From NCBI GenBank assembly GCA_910589075.1, contig CAJUSK010000025.1, forward strand, positions 59,308 through 123,307: 64,000 nt of DNA. Reading direction: 5' to 3'. Below are positions 53,879 to 62,167 of this stretch, piece by piece. Position 1 is the first letter of the stretch. Each line of letters begins with the position of its first letter. Made by a program: the position numbers and the translations under genes. The notes beneath the pieces were generated by a model that was given only the letters and a program-made list of their open reading frames with translations, did no database searches and was not told where the DNA came from. Source of the stretch: an uncultured Lachnospiraceae bacterium (GTDB taxonomy: Bacteria; Bacillota; Clostridia; Lachnospirales; Lachnospiraceae).

Positions 53879-54924
53879 GAGTGTTGATGATAGGCGCAGG
53901 AAGGGATGTACGGGGCGGCGTATCCAGTGTTGTGAACGGGTATTATGATGCCGGGCTTGACAAGCGGTGCGAATTGACCTACCTTCCCACCATGGAGGAC
54001 GGTTCCAAATGGAAAAAGCTGTTGGTGGCTGCAAAAGCAAGACTGCGTTTTGAATGGCTGATCAGGAAACATGATATTTTACATGTCCATATGTCTGCGG
54101 ATAACAGTTTTTACAGAAAAGCCATGTTTATCCGCAGGGCACATCAAAAAAAGAAAAAGATTATCATTCATATGCATGGCAGTACCTTTGACCAGTTTTA
54201 CCTGGAACGGTGCGATGAAAGACAGAAATCGGGGGTATGGCATATTTTTGCCATGGCGGACTGTGTGCTGGCCCTGTCAGAGGCATGGCAGTATTTTCTG
54301 GCCAAACATGTGTGCAGTCATGATAAAATCCAGGTTTTGTACAATGCGGTGAAGCTGCCGGATCCTTACGAAAAAAATTATACCTGCCGGAACATATTGT
54401 TTCTGGGTAAATTGGGACAACGCAAGGGAACCTATGATCTGATTGAAATATTGCCCGATATATGCAGGAAATACCCGGATGTGCATATTTACTTTTGCGG
54501 CGACGGAGAACAGGAGCAGGCAAAAGCGCTTTGCCGGGAAAAGGGGATTTTGGAGTATGTGACGTTTTCCGGCTGGGTCAGAGGCAGTGAAAAGGAAAAG
54601 CTGTTACGGGAGTGCAGCATTTACGCTCTGCCCACCTATCACGAGGGAATGCCCATGTCTGTGCTGGAGGCCATGTCTTATGGACTGGCGGTGGTATCCA
54701 CCTATGTGGGGGGAATTCCCCATATAATCCATGACGGGGAAAACGGTCTGTTGCTTGAGGCAGGAGACAGGGAACAGTTAAAGGAGAAACTGTATCAGGT
54801 CTTAGCCAATGAAACAATCCGTGAAACACTGGGCACCGGTGCCGTGAAGACCATAGCAGAACAGTTTGATGTCCGGAAAAATATAGATAAGCTGATGAAC
54901 ATTTATGAACATCTGACGGAATGA
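53875..54924 (+). CDS. GT4 glycosyltransferase
   Basis: The ATG at 53875 overlaps the previous stop as ATGA; a longer in-frame start would lie inside the lyase-like gene. The 349-residue protein has VLMIGAGRDVRGGVSSVVNGY at 3-23, HVHMSADNSFYRK near 70-82, HMHGSTFDQFY near 101, LGKLGQRKGTYDLIEILP near 177, FCGDGEQEQA near 206 and EGMPMSVLEAMSYGLAVV near 258, which carries EX7E. It is cytoplasmic, and the sugar is unknown. Its start is typical of a GT4 group found in exopolysaccharide clusters. A gap of 83 bases with no clear signal follows. Confidence 0.88.
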   Translation: MRVLMIGAGRDVRGGVSSVVNGYYDAGLDKRCELTYLPTMEDGSKWKKLLVAAKARLRFEWLIRKHDILHVHMSADNSFYRKAMFIRRAHQKKKKIIIHMHGSTFDQFYLERCDERQKSGVWHIFAMADCVLALSEAWQYFLAKHVCSHDKIQVLYNAVKLPDPYEKNYTCRNILFLGKLGQRKGTYDLIEILPDICRKYPDVHIYFCGDGEQEQAKALCREKGILEYVTFSGWVRGSEKEKLLRECSIYALPTYHEGMPMSVLEAMSYGLAVVSTYVGGIPHIIHDGENGLLLEAGDREQLKEKLYQVLANETIRETLGTGAVKTIAEQFDVRKNIDKLMNIYEHLTE

Positions 54925-55007
54925 ATGGATTTTTTGTATCAGGCGGTAAATGGCGGCCGGTAGTGGCGCACAGTTTTTCAGACTGTGAAAATGGAGTATG
55001 ACGGAAT

Positions 55008-56057
55008 ATGGAGATTGTATTTGTAACGTCCGCATTGCATGGCGGTGGTGCAGAGCGGGTCATTGTGAGCCTTGCCAATTATTTTTCCGGGCAGGGCGAT
55101 ACGGTGACCGTGTTGATGACGGCAGGCAGTGAGGTTGCCTATGAAGTGGCGCCGGAAGTTCGTGTATGCTCCATCGGCAGAGCTTCCAGAGGAAACGTCT
55201 GGATTCAGATACAGCGCCTTATGCATATGCGCAGGTTTTTCAAAACGCACAGGGACAGTAAAATCATTGCGTTCAGTACGACGATGAATCTGTATACCAT
55301 ACTGGCGTCGCTGGGGCTTGGAAATGATGTCATTGTATCGGAGAGAAATGACCCGGCACGCTGCCGTTATAAATTGTTTCGCAATCTGGTGTACAGATTT
55401 GGGAAACGGTTTGTATTTCAGACTGAGGAGGCGCGTATGTGTTTTCCGCCGCATATCAGAAACAAGGGAGTTGTCATTCCCAATCCGCTGCGGGAAGGCC
55501 TGCCTGATGTGTGGAGCGGGGAGCGGGAGCGGAAAATTGCCGTTGTGGGCAGGTTGGAGCCCCAGAAAAACCATGCATTGTTAATCCGGGCATTTGCAGG
55601 CTTTGTGAAGAAATTTCCGGAATATGAGTTGTGTATCTTTGGAAAGGGCGGACTGGAGCAGGAACTGAAACATATGGCAAAAGATCTGGAAATCGGGGGA
55701 AAAGTCAGCTTTCCGGGGTTTCGGAAAAATGTGCTGGAAATCATCCGTTCTTATCGGATGTTTGTACTGTCTTCAGATTATGAGGGGATTCCCAACTCCC
55801 TGATGGAGGCCATGGCGCTGGGGATACCCTGTATTGCCACAGACTGCCCCATTGGCGGCCCCGGACTTTGTATCAAAGACGGTGAAAACGGAATTTTGAT
55901 CCCTGTAGGTGCATACAGGGAACTGCAGACGGCTATGGAAAAGATCGCCGGGAATGAAAGTCTGGCAAAAGAGCTGGGAAAAAATGCGGAGGAAATCAGG
56001 AAACGGTTTTCTGTGGAGGAAGTGGGCCGGGCATGGTATGCGTGTCTTGGCCGGTAG
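55008..56057 (+). CDS. GT4 glycosyltransferase, GGAERV type (copy 3)
   Basis: The 349-residue enzyme has TSALHGGGAERVIVSLANYF at 7-26, IIAFSTTMNLYTIL near 86, SERNDPARCRY near 107, VGRLEPQKNH near 179 and EGIPNSLMEAMALGIPC near 254. It shares the architecture and many blocks of the tandem pair at 20986-23250 but lies in a different operon, so a copy may have moved between the two loci. It is cytoplasmic, and the sugar is unknown. It precedes the MBOAT gene by 15 bases. Confidence 0.88.
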   Translation: MEIVFVTSALHGGGAERVIVSLANYFSGQGDTVTVLMTAGSEVAYEVAPEVRVCSIGRASRGNVWIQIQRLMHMRRFFKTHRDSKIIAFSTTMNLYTILASLGLGNDVIVSERNDPARCRYKLFRNLVYRFGKRFVFQTEEARMCFPPHIRNKGVVIPNPLREGLPDVWSGERERKIAVVGRLEPQKNHALLIRAFAGFVKKFPEYELCIFGKGGLEQELKHMAKDLEIGGKVSFPGFRKNVLEIIRSYRMFVLSSDYEGIPNSLMEAMALGIPCIATDCPIGGPGLCIKDGENGILIPVGAYRELQTAMEKIAGNESLAKELGKNAEEIRKRFSVEEVGRAWYACLGR

Positions 56058-56072
56058 GATCTGGGGGATAAA

Positions 56073-57569
56073 ATGCTTTTTAATTCTTACCATTTTTTGA
56101 TATTTTTTCCACTGGTAGTTTTGATGTTTTATATTGTTCCCAGGAAATGGCGTACGATATGGCTGCTGGCTGCCAGTTATTATTTTTATATGGGCTGGAA
56201 TCCCAAATATGCAGCGATTATCCTGCTATGCACAGTTGTCACATGGCTTGGTGGCAGGTGGATGTCTGCCGTTTCCGAAAACGGCAGGGCAGGGAGGCCG
56301 TATCAAAAACTGATTCTGCTGGTCTGTTGTGCGGTTACACTGGGGATTCTCTGTTTTTTTAAATATGCCCGGTTTATTTGGGACAGCGTGGCGGCTTTGG
56401 CCGGCGGCCTGCAGATGACCATGGGGGAGATGCCGCTTCGTATTGTGTTACCTGTGGGAATTTCCTTTTATACATTTCAGGCATTGAGTTATGTAATAGA
56501 TGTATACAGAAACCGGGTTCCGGTTCAGAAGAGCTTTTTGAAATATGCGCTTTTTGTGTCGTTTTTTCCACAACTGGTGGCAGGGCCCATTGAGCGGTCG
56601 GACCATCTGCTTGCCCAGGTTGAACAGATTGAAGAAATGCGTTTCCAAACCAGGCGGATTGTGAATGGTCTGATTTATATGCAATATGGCTTTTTTCTGA
56701 AACTGGTGCTGGCGGATAATCTGGCGGTATATGTGGATCACATTTTTGAAAGATACTTTTTTTACGGTTCCGTGGAATTATTTCTGGCGGCTGTGGGTTT
56801 TGCGTTCCAGATATATTGTGATTTTTCCAGCTATTCTGCCATTGCCATCGGCGCTGCCATGGTCATGGGATTTGAATTGATGGAAAATTTTCATGCCCCG
56901 TATTTTGCCTCATCCATCCAGGAATTCTGGCGGCGATGGCATATTTCACTCAGTTCATGGTTTCGTGATTATGTGTATATACCACTGGGCGGAAGTCATT
57001 GCTCAAAACGGAAGTATTATTGGAATCTGTTCCTTACGTTTCTGGTCAGCGGCCTGTGGCATGGGGCAAACTGGACCTTTATCCTGTGGGGTGCCATCCA
57101 TGGATTGTATCAGATCATCGGCGGGATGCTCCGTCCGTTGAAAGCGCGGTTGTATCCGTGGCTGGGTATTAAAATGGACAGTGTATCTTATCATATGGGC
57201 CAGATTCTTTCTACGTTTCTCCTGACAACATTTGCATGGATTTTTTTCCGGGCAGATTCTGTCAGAACTGCCTTTCTGTATATATATAATCTGTTTACAA
57301 AGTGGAACTTCTGGGTGCTGACAGACGGAAGTCTAAAAAATACGGGATTTTATAACGGCGTGGAATGGATGGTGGTATTGTCAGGACTGATTGTTTTAAT
57401 GTGTGTGGATTTTATATTGCATAAAAGGAACATCAGGATTGATGCATTTCTGGAAGCGCAGGGGAATTTTTTCAGAATGCTGGTTGTGGGTTTGCTGTTT
57501 CTGTCAACATTGATATTTGGCAATTATGGGGGCTATGAGGCGAATGCGTTTATATACTTTCAATTTTAA
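56073..57569 (+). CDS. MBOAT O-acyltransferase (AlgI-like)
   Basis: The 498-residue protein has about eleven helices. Its core has LPVGISFYTFQALSYVID near 127-144, FFPQLVAGPIERSDHLL near 167, FWRRWHISLSSWFRDYVYI near 287-305 and SGLWHGANWTFILWG with catalytic His330. These are the AlgI/DltB marks. MBOAT enzymes pass an acyl group, usually acetyl, across the membrane to an outer partner. The next gene encodes an SGNH-like protein and overlaps it by 35 bases, as in AlgI/AlgJ, PatA/PatB and DltB/DltD pairs. I infer acetylation of the region D glycan. Confidence 0.93.
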   Translation: MLFNSYHFLIFFPLVVLMFYIVPRKWRTIWLLAASYYFYMGWNPKYAAIILLCTVVTWLGGRWMSAVSENGRAGRPYQKLILLVCCAVTLGILCFFKYARFIWDSVAALAGGLQMTMGEMPLRIVLPVGISFYTFQALSYVIDVYRNRVPVQKSFLKYALFVSFFPQLVAGPIERSDHLLAQVEQIEEMRFQTRRIVNGLIYMQYGFFLKLVLADNLAVYVDHIFERYFFYGSVELFLAAVGFAFQIYCDFSSYSAIAIGAAMVMGFELMENFHAPYFASSIQEFWRRWHISLSSWFRDYVYIPLGGSHCSKRKYYWNLFLTFLVSGLWHGANWTFILWGAIHGLYQIIGGMLRPLKARLYPWLGIKMDSVSYHMGQILSTFLLTTFAWIFFRADSVRTAFLYIYNLFTKWNFWVLTDGSLKNTGFYNGVEWMVVLSGLIVLMCVDFILHKRNIRIDAFLEAQGNFFRMLVVGLLFLSTLIFGNYGGYEANAFIYFQF

Positions 57570-58986
57570 AAAAATGTTGAAAGCCATTGTCCTGTCTGTT
57601 CTTTATGCGGCGATCCTGTATAGCATACTGTTATCGGTTTTTAAAAGGACATGGAGACCCAAAGAAAATTTATACTATTTTTATCAACTGGAAAATAATT
57701 CTCTGGATGTGATCAACATTGGCAGCAGTCATGTGCATAGCAGTATTAATACGATTCAGCTTTATCAGGATTATGGGATTGCCTCCTATAATCTTTCGGC
57801 AGGTTCTCAGCCAGTGTGGTATTCCTGGTATTATCTCAGGGAGGCGATGAAGACACAGAACCCGAAAGTGATTGTACTGGATGTATACACGCTAATCAAC
57901 CCCAATGACGATGATTTTATAGAAAAAGCACAGTTAAATCTGCTTACAATGAAACCTTCCCTGAACAAACTGGAGGCGCTCTGCACAAGTGGTACGGATC
58001 AGGTAATACGGCTGTTTCTGGGATTTCCGAAAAATCATATCCGATACCGGGAACTGAATGCTGAAGCATATGATGATAAAGTATGTCTGAACCTGATGGG
58101 ATATGCATACAGCAGCGAGGTGGAACCGTTGGATACGGCAGAGATTGTGGATGTGGGCGCTGTTACGGGCACTTTGCCGATTACAGAAAAGAGTGAATTG
58201 TATCTCCGGAAGATTCTTGAACTGTGCCATGAAAAAGATATAGGGATTGTACTGGTGAATGCGCCCTGGCCGCATATCAGCGTGGAAGATGCGAAAAAAT
58301 ACAACTATATAGGTGAGATTGCAAAGGAATATGGAGTGGATTTTTTAAACGGGTGCACTCTGGAAGAAGAATTGGGCATTGATTATACAACCGATAACGG
58401 AGGGGACTATGGTCATCTGAACTATACAGGAAGCCAGAAATGGACAAGCTGCCTGGGGGCCTATTTGTCCGGCAACTATGATTTGCCAGACCGACGGAAA
58501 GAACCGGGAACTGTATGGGAAGAAAGTGCAAGAGCACTGGAAAACCGGATGACAGGAGAATATTTGCAGGAAGTGGATTATCCGTCGGAATATCTGGAAT
58601 ATTTGCTGAATCATCAGGAATATGCGTTTGCACTTATATTTGATACACCCGTGCCGACAGATACAGTCAGGTACATGGATACATTGGAAGCGGGTTTGGG
58701 GGAAGCGGAAAATGGGTATCTGGTGCGTATGCCGGATGGAAATCTGTTTACAGGAAGAAACTTTTCCAGTGATACGAAGCTGTATACGGACATGTATCAT
58801 AAAATCAGCGGTTACCATGGGAAAGACGAAGAATGTAAATTCCTGTTTATGCAGTTTAACAGCCAGGTTGCGGAAGCACGAAAAAGTGGAGGCATTTTTT
58901 TTATAGTGTTTGATCCATTCAGAACCAGTCCTCTGGATATGATCGAGTTTGAGGAAGAAAAAGGGTATAAGCGGGTAATAGAATGA
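57535..58986 (+). CDS. Membrane-anchored SGNH/GDSL-like acyltransferase partner
   Basis: The start at 57535 is the best in-frame choice inside the MBOAT end; 57544 or 57574 are possible. The 483-residue protein has one N-terminal helix near residues 13-33. Its outer domain begins with NIGSSHVHSSI near 60-70, holding the SGNH serine, and has VIVLDVYTLINPNDD near 110. DYGHLNYTGSQKW near 290-302 supplies the Asp-x2-His pair of the family. It should receive an acyl group through the MBOAT partner and transfer it to sugar. The C-terminal 160 residues look like an extra domain. Confidence 0.82.
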   Translation: MRRMRLYTFNFKKMLKAIVLSVLYAAILYSILLSVFKRTWRPKENLYYFYQLENNSLDVINIGSSHVHSSINTIQLYQDYGIASYNLSAGSQPVWYSWYYLREAMKTQNPKVIVLDVYTLINPNDDDFIEKAQLNLLTMKPSLNKLEALCTSGTDQVIRLFLGFPKNHIRYRELNAEAYDDKVCLNLMGYAYSSEVEPLDTAEIVDVGAVTGTLPITEKSELYLRKILELCHEKDIGIVLVNAPWPHISVEDAKKYNYIGEIAKEYGVDFLNGCTLEEELGIDYTTDNGGDYGHLNYTGSQKWTSCLGAYLSGNYDLPDRRKEPGTVWEESARALENRMTGEYLQEVDYPSEYLEYLLNHQEYAFALIFDTPVPTDTVRYMDTLEAGLGEAENGYLVRMPDGNLFTGRNFSSDTKLYTDMYHKISGYHGKDEECKFLFMQFNSQVAEARKSGGIFFIVFDPFRTSPLDMIEFEEEKGYKRVIE

Positions 58987-60167
58987 ACATTTTAATGATT
59001 TCACATGAATATCCACCGGTTGGCGGCGGTGGCGCCAACGCCTGTATGAATCTTGCCAGGGAATATATAAACCAGGGCCATCAGGTAACCGTATTGACAG
59101 TGTGGTATGAAGGAACGGCTGCCGATGAAGAAAAGGGCGCTCTGCACATAATCCGGCTGAAAGCCAGGAGAAAACATAAGGAACACTGTGGTTTTCCGGA
59201 AATGATGGATTATATGCTGAAAGCAGCCTGGTATGGCAATCGTTTGCTGAAAAAAGAAACATTCCATGTCTGTCAGGTGTTTTTTGCCATCCCCAGCGGC
59301 CCGGTGGGATATTTCCTGAAAAAGAAATATCATATTCCATATGTAGTCCGATTTGGGGGCGGCGATATTCCGGGATTTCAGGAGCGTTTTCAGCTTGTCT
59401 ACAAGATCCTGGCCCCGTTTGAAAAGGTGATCTGGAGAAATGCGGATGCATTGGTGGCCAACAGCCGGGGACTGAAAGAGTTTGCAGAAAAATTCTATAA
59501 TCAATGTCCGGTGCAGATTATACCCAATGGTGTATCCGTTGCGGCATTCCAGGATTTGGGTATGGCGGGAACGAACAAAGAAAAAGAGGTGTTGGCAGCG
59601 TGGGATGGCGCAGCGGGCACATGTCTGCGGATTCTGTTTGTATCGCGTCTCATTGAGAGAAAGGGATTGCAGCATATCCTGCCGATTCTACCGGAAGTGA
59701 TACAAAAAACAGGAAAGATGCTGCGGCTGGTCATTGTAGGTGACGGGCCATACAGGCCTGCGCTGGAAGAGATTGTGCGGGAACACCATCTGGAAGATGT
59801 GGTGCATTTTACAGGCCAAAAAGAAAAGGGAGAACTTTCGGCCTATTATAACAGTGCGGATATATTCATCCTTCCCTCCAGGAGGGAAGGAATGCCCAAT
59901 GTGGTTCTGGAAGCCATGGCGGCAGGTTTGCCGGTTCTGATGACGCCCTGCGAGGGTAGCGAAGAACTGATTCGGGGAAATGGGTTTGCAGTTCCGGTGG
60001 AGGACTTTGGGGAAAAGTTATGTGAATTTGCGGCGAAGCCGGAGCTGTGCAGGAAGATGGGAGCAGAAAGTCTGCGTCTGGTAAGTGAAGAGTTTACGTG
60101 GGTAAGGACGGCAGCGGCGTATGAGGGGATCTTTCATAAAATAATGGAAATGCAAAGTTTTAGATAA
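58983..60167 (+). CDS. GT4 glycosyltransferase
   Basis: The start overlaps the previous stop as ATGA. The 394-residue GT-B enzyme begins ILMISHEYPPVGGGGANACM, common in GT4s with a loose donor loop. VRFGGGDIPGFQ lies near 120, NADALVANSRGLKEFA near 153, IIPNGVSVAAF near 178, FVSRLIERKGL near 217 and EGMPNVVLEAMAAGLPV near 301, which is the EX7E motif. It is cytoplasmic. It closes the higher-G+C part of region D; the sequence after 60170 is clearly more A/T-rich. The sugar is unknown. Confidence 0.88.
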   Translation: MNILMISHEYPPVGGGGANACMNLAREYINQGHQVTVLTVWYEGTAADEEKGALHIIRLKARRKHKEHCGFPEMMDYMLKAAWYGNRLLKKETFHVCQVFFAIPSGPVGYFLKKKYHIPYVVRFGGGDIPGFQERFQLVYKILAPFEKVIWRNADALVANSRGLKEFAEKFYNQCPVQIIPNGVSVAAFQDLGMAGTNKEKEVLAAWDGAAGTCLRILFVSRLIERKGLQHILPILPEVIQKTGKMLRLVIVGDGPYRPALEEIVREHHLEDVVHFTGQKEKGELSAYYNSADIFILPSRREGMPNVVLEAMAAGLPVLMTPCEGSEELIRGNGFAVPVEDFGEKLCEFAAKPELCRKMGAESLRLVSEEFTWVRTAAAYEGIFHKIMEMQSFR

Positions 60168-60189
60168 AGAAACTGAAAGGAAAAACATT

Positions 60190-62154
60190 ATGAAAAAACC
60201 AACAATCATAGGTCAGATAAGAGTTATACTCTCAATCTTATCCATATTTTTTCTGTGTGCAATGTGCTCTCCAATGATCAGTACTCGTCAGAACCTTATA
60301 TTTGTGTTCGTCACATGGGTCATTACTTTATTCCTGTGGTATCAAAAAGGAAAAAACAGTGAAAAATCAAATATAGTTTTAAAGGATATCCCGTGTGTAC
60401 TGTCTGAGAAGATTCGAGAAAATAAAGAAATTATAGCTGTGCTGTCGTTTGCTGCTTTAACAAGGCTACTGATGATAACATCTTTACAAAAATGGGATGC
60501 TGCCATATATTATGGATATTTTAGTGAAGCATGCCAGAAATTTGATTTTAGTTTTGATACGTTCTGGAATTATTTTCGTTTGGTAGGACATCCTACGCTG
60601 GGATATTCATTTATCATGAGTATTGGGGAATTTCTATTTCCGGGGAAAGTAATCGGTTATTTCTTTGAGAATCTTGTTTTAACAATTATTGCGTTGTATG
60701 AATTATATGTTCTTTTTATAGGTTACTGGATAGAAATTCCAAAGAAAAGAGCCTCTTTTTATATATTACTCATATCTTGTGTTCCGTTATTTTGGGGATC
60801 GTTTTCATATTTTAATCCGGATTATAATGTAATTATTTTCTTTGTGTTTATGATATATGCAGAATCGCGAAAACAATACATTTTAATGGTATTTTGGACT
60901 GTTATTTTATTTTTGACAAAAGAACCTGCAATTGTTGTTGTAGCAGGATATTATACTGTAAGAGGATTGTATGATTTAATCAAAAAGCAAGACACATGGA
61001 AACAAAGAATCGAATATTTGATAAACGACAAAGTTATGTGGATTGCAGTAGCCGGTGCAATAGCTGCCGTTGCGTATTTTTTAAAACAGGGAAATATATT
61101 TGCATGGGGTGGTGTTTCTTTAGAAAATTTGTTTTCTGAAAAAGAGGGAGCGGGCATGTTTCAAAATGCGATCATGTTTGACTCTTCACATATATGGAAT
61201 CAAATAAAATTGCTTTGTATTCTGAACTTTGCATGGATTTTTACAATTATTCTATTGATGTCAGCTGTTTGTGTTCTTTTTAGAAACAAAAGGTGCGAAA
61301 ATAAAAAAGAGACTGATATAAGATGGAGAGAGTATATAGGAGTGCTGGGAAGTTTGTGGATGACTTCCGTGTTTTTTATGCTGTTTATAACGGCGCCATT
61401 GAACAGATACCATGTATTTACTGCTGTTGTCTGGGTGGTTACAGGATGCCTTTTATACGAAGATGTAATCAGAAAGCACTGGAATATTCATTTTAAAGCA
61501 GAAATTATCTCTGGTTCTGTTCTGTTTTTTTTATTTGTTATGCAAACATTCTTTAGTATTGATCCTTTTTCTAATTTATTGTTTGAAAGGCTTGATACGG
61601 GCAAAATGATTATGTTGAAAACAGAAGGATGGGTCAGCAATACGCTTGGAGATGAATTAGTGAATAATTATCAATATCGTTGGCTGGATGAGGAGTTAAA
61701 CAGTATGCTAAGCCAGATAGATTATGATGAAAATACTTTGATTATTCATGCAGGAGCACATAGAAAAATGGTGGACATCGAAAGCGGCCCAGGGCATATA
61801 GCTGTTTGGAATAAGGAAAATAGAGAACGTGAATTGATATGGGGTGAATGGGAAGAACGTGAAAACTGTATTCCGATCAGTGCTGTTTCCACCAGAAGAA
61901 TGGAATTGCATCTCGGCGAAGGATCAGAGGATGCACCACATTTTTACGGGAAATATATTGCAGGTAAAGAGCGTGCAATCGTATATTTTATACCGTATTA
62001 TAATGAAAGTGAAGAAGAGTGGATTAAATATTTATCACAATTTTATGAGATTGGAGAACGGGGAGAAACAGATGGGAGAAGAGGAAATATTGTTTATTAT
62101 GAATTGACTCTTAAAAAGGATGAAATGGATAAAAAGTATCTGAGCGCTGGCTGA
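60190..62154 (+). CDS. Polytopic GT-C-like membrane protein, A/T-rich gene
   Basis: The 654-residue protein starts with AAAGGA-driven translation at 60190. It has helices at about 10-25 and 38-55, then QKWDAAIYYGYFSEACQ with Asp near residue 102, a typical GT-C acidic motif, and HPTLGYSFIMSIGEF. About nine more helices follow. A soluble C-terminal domain of about 200 residues contains WLDEELNSMLSQIDYDENT. The gene is much poorer in G+C than the rest (two 60-base lines counted by hand gave 17 G+C each, about 28%). The family is not named. It may be a recently acquired transferase. Confidence 0.62.
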   Translation: MKKPTIIGQIRVILSILSIFFLCAMCSPMISTRQNLIFVFVTWVITLFLWYQKGKNSEKSNIVLKDIPCVLSEKIRENKEIIAVLSFAALTRLLMITSLQKWDAAIYYGYFSEACQKFDFSFDTFWNYFRLVGHPTLGYSFIMSIGEFLFPGKVIGYFFENLVLTIIALYELYVLFIGYWIEIPKKRASFYILLISCVPLFWGSFSYFNPDYNVIIFFVFMIYAESRKQYILMVFWTVILFLTKEPAIVVVAGYYTVRGLYDLIKKQDTWKQRIEYLINDKVMWIAVAGAIAAVAYFLKQGNIFAWGGVSLENLFSEKEGAGMFQNAIMFDSSHIWNQIKLLCILNFAWIFTIILLMSAVCVLFRNKRCENKKETDIRWREYIGVLGSLWMTSVFFMLFITAPLNRYHVFTAVVWVVTGCLLYEDVIRKHWNIHFKAEIISGSVLFFLFVMQTFFSIDPFSNLLFERLDTGKMIMLKTEGWVSNTLGDELVNNYQYRWLDEELNSMLSQIDYDENTLIIHAGAHRKMVDIESGPGHIAVWNKENRERELIWGEWEERENCIPISAVSTRRMELHLGEGSEDAPHFYGKYIAGKERAIVYFIPYYNESEEEWIKYLSQFYEIGERGETDGRRGNIVYYELTLKKDEMDKKYLSAG

Positions 62155-62167
62155 TTGAGGAAATACT

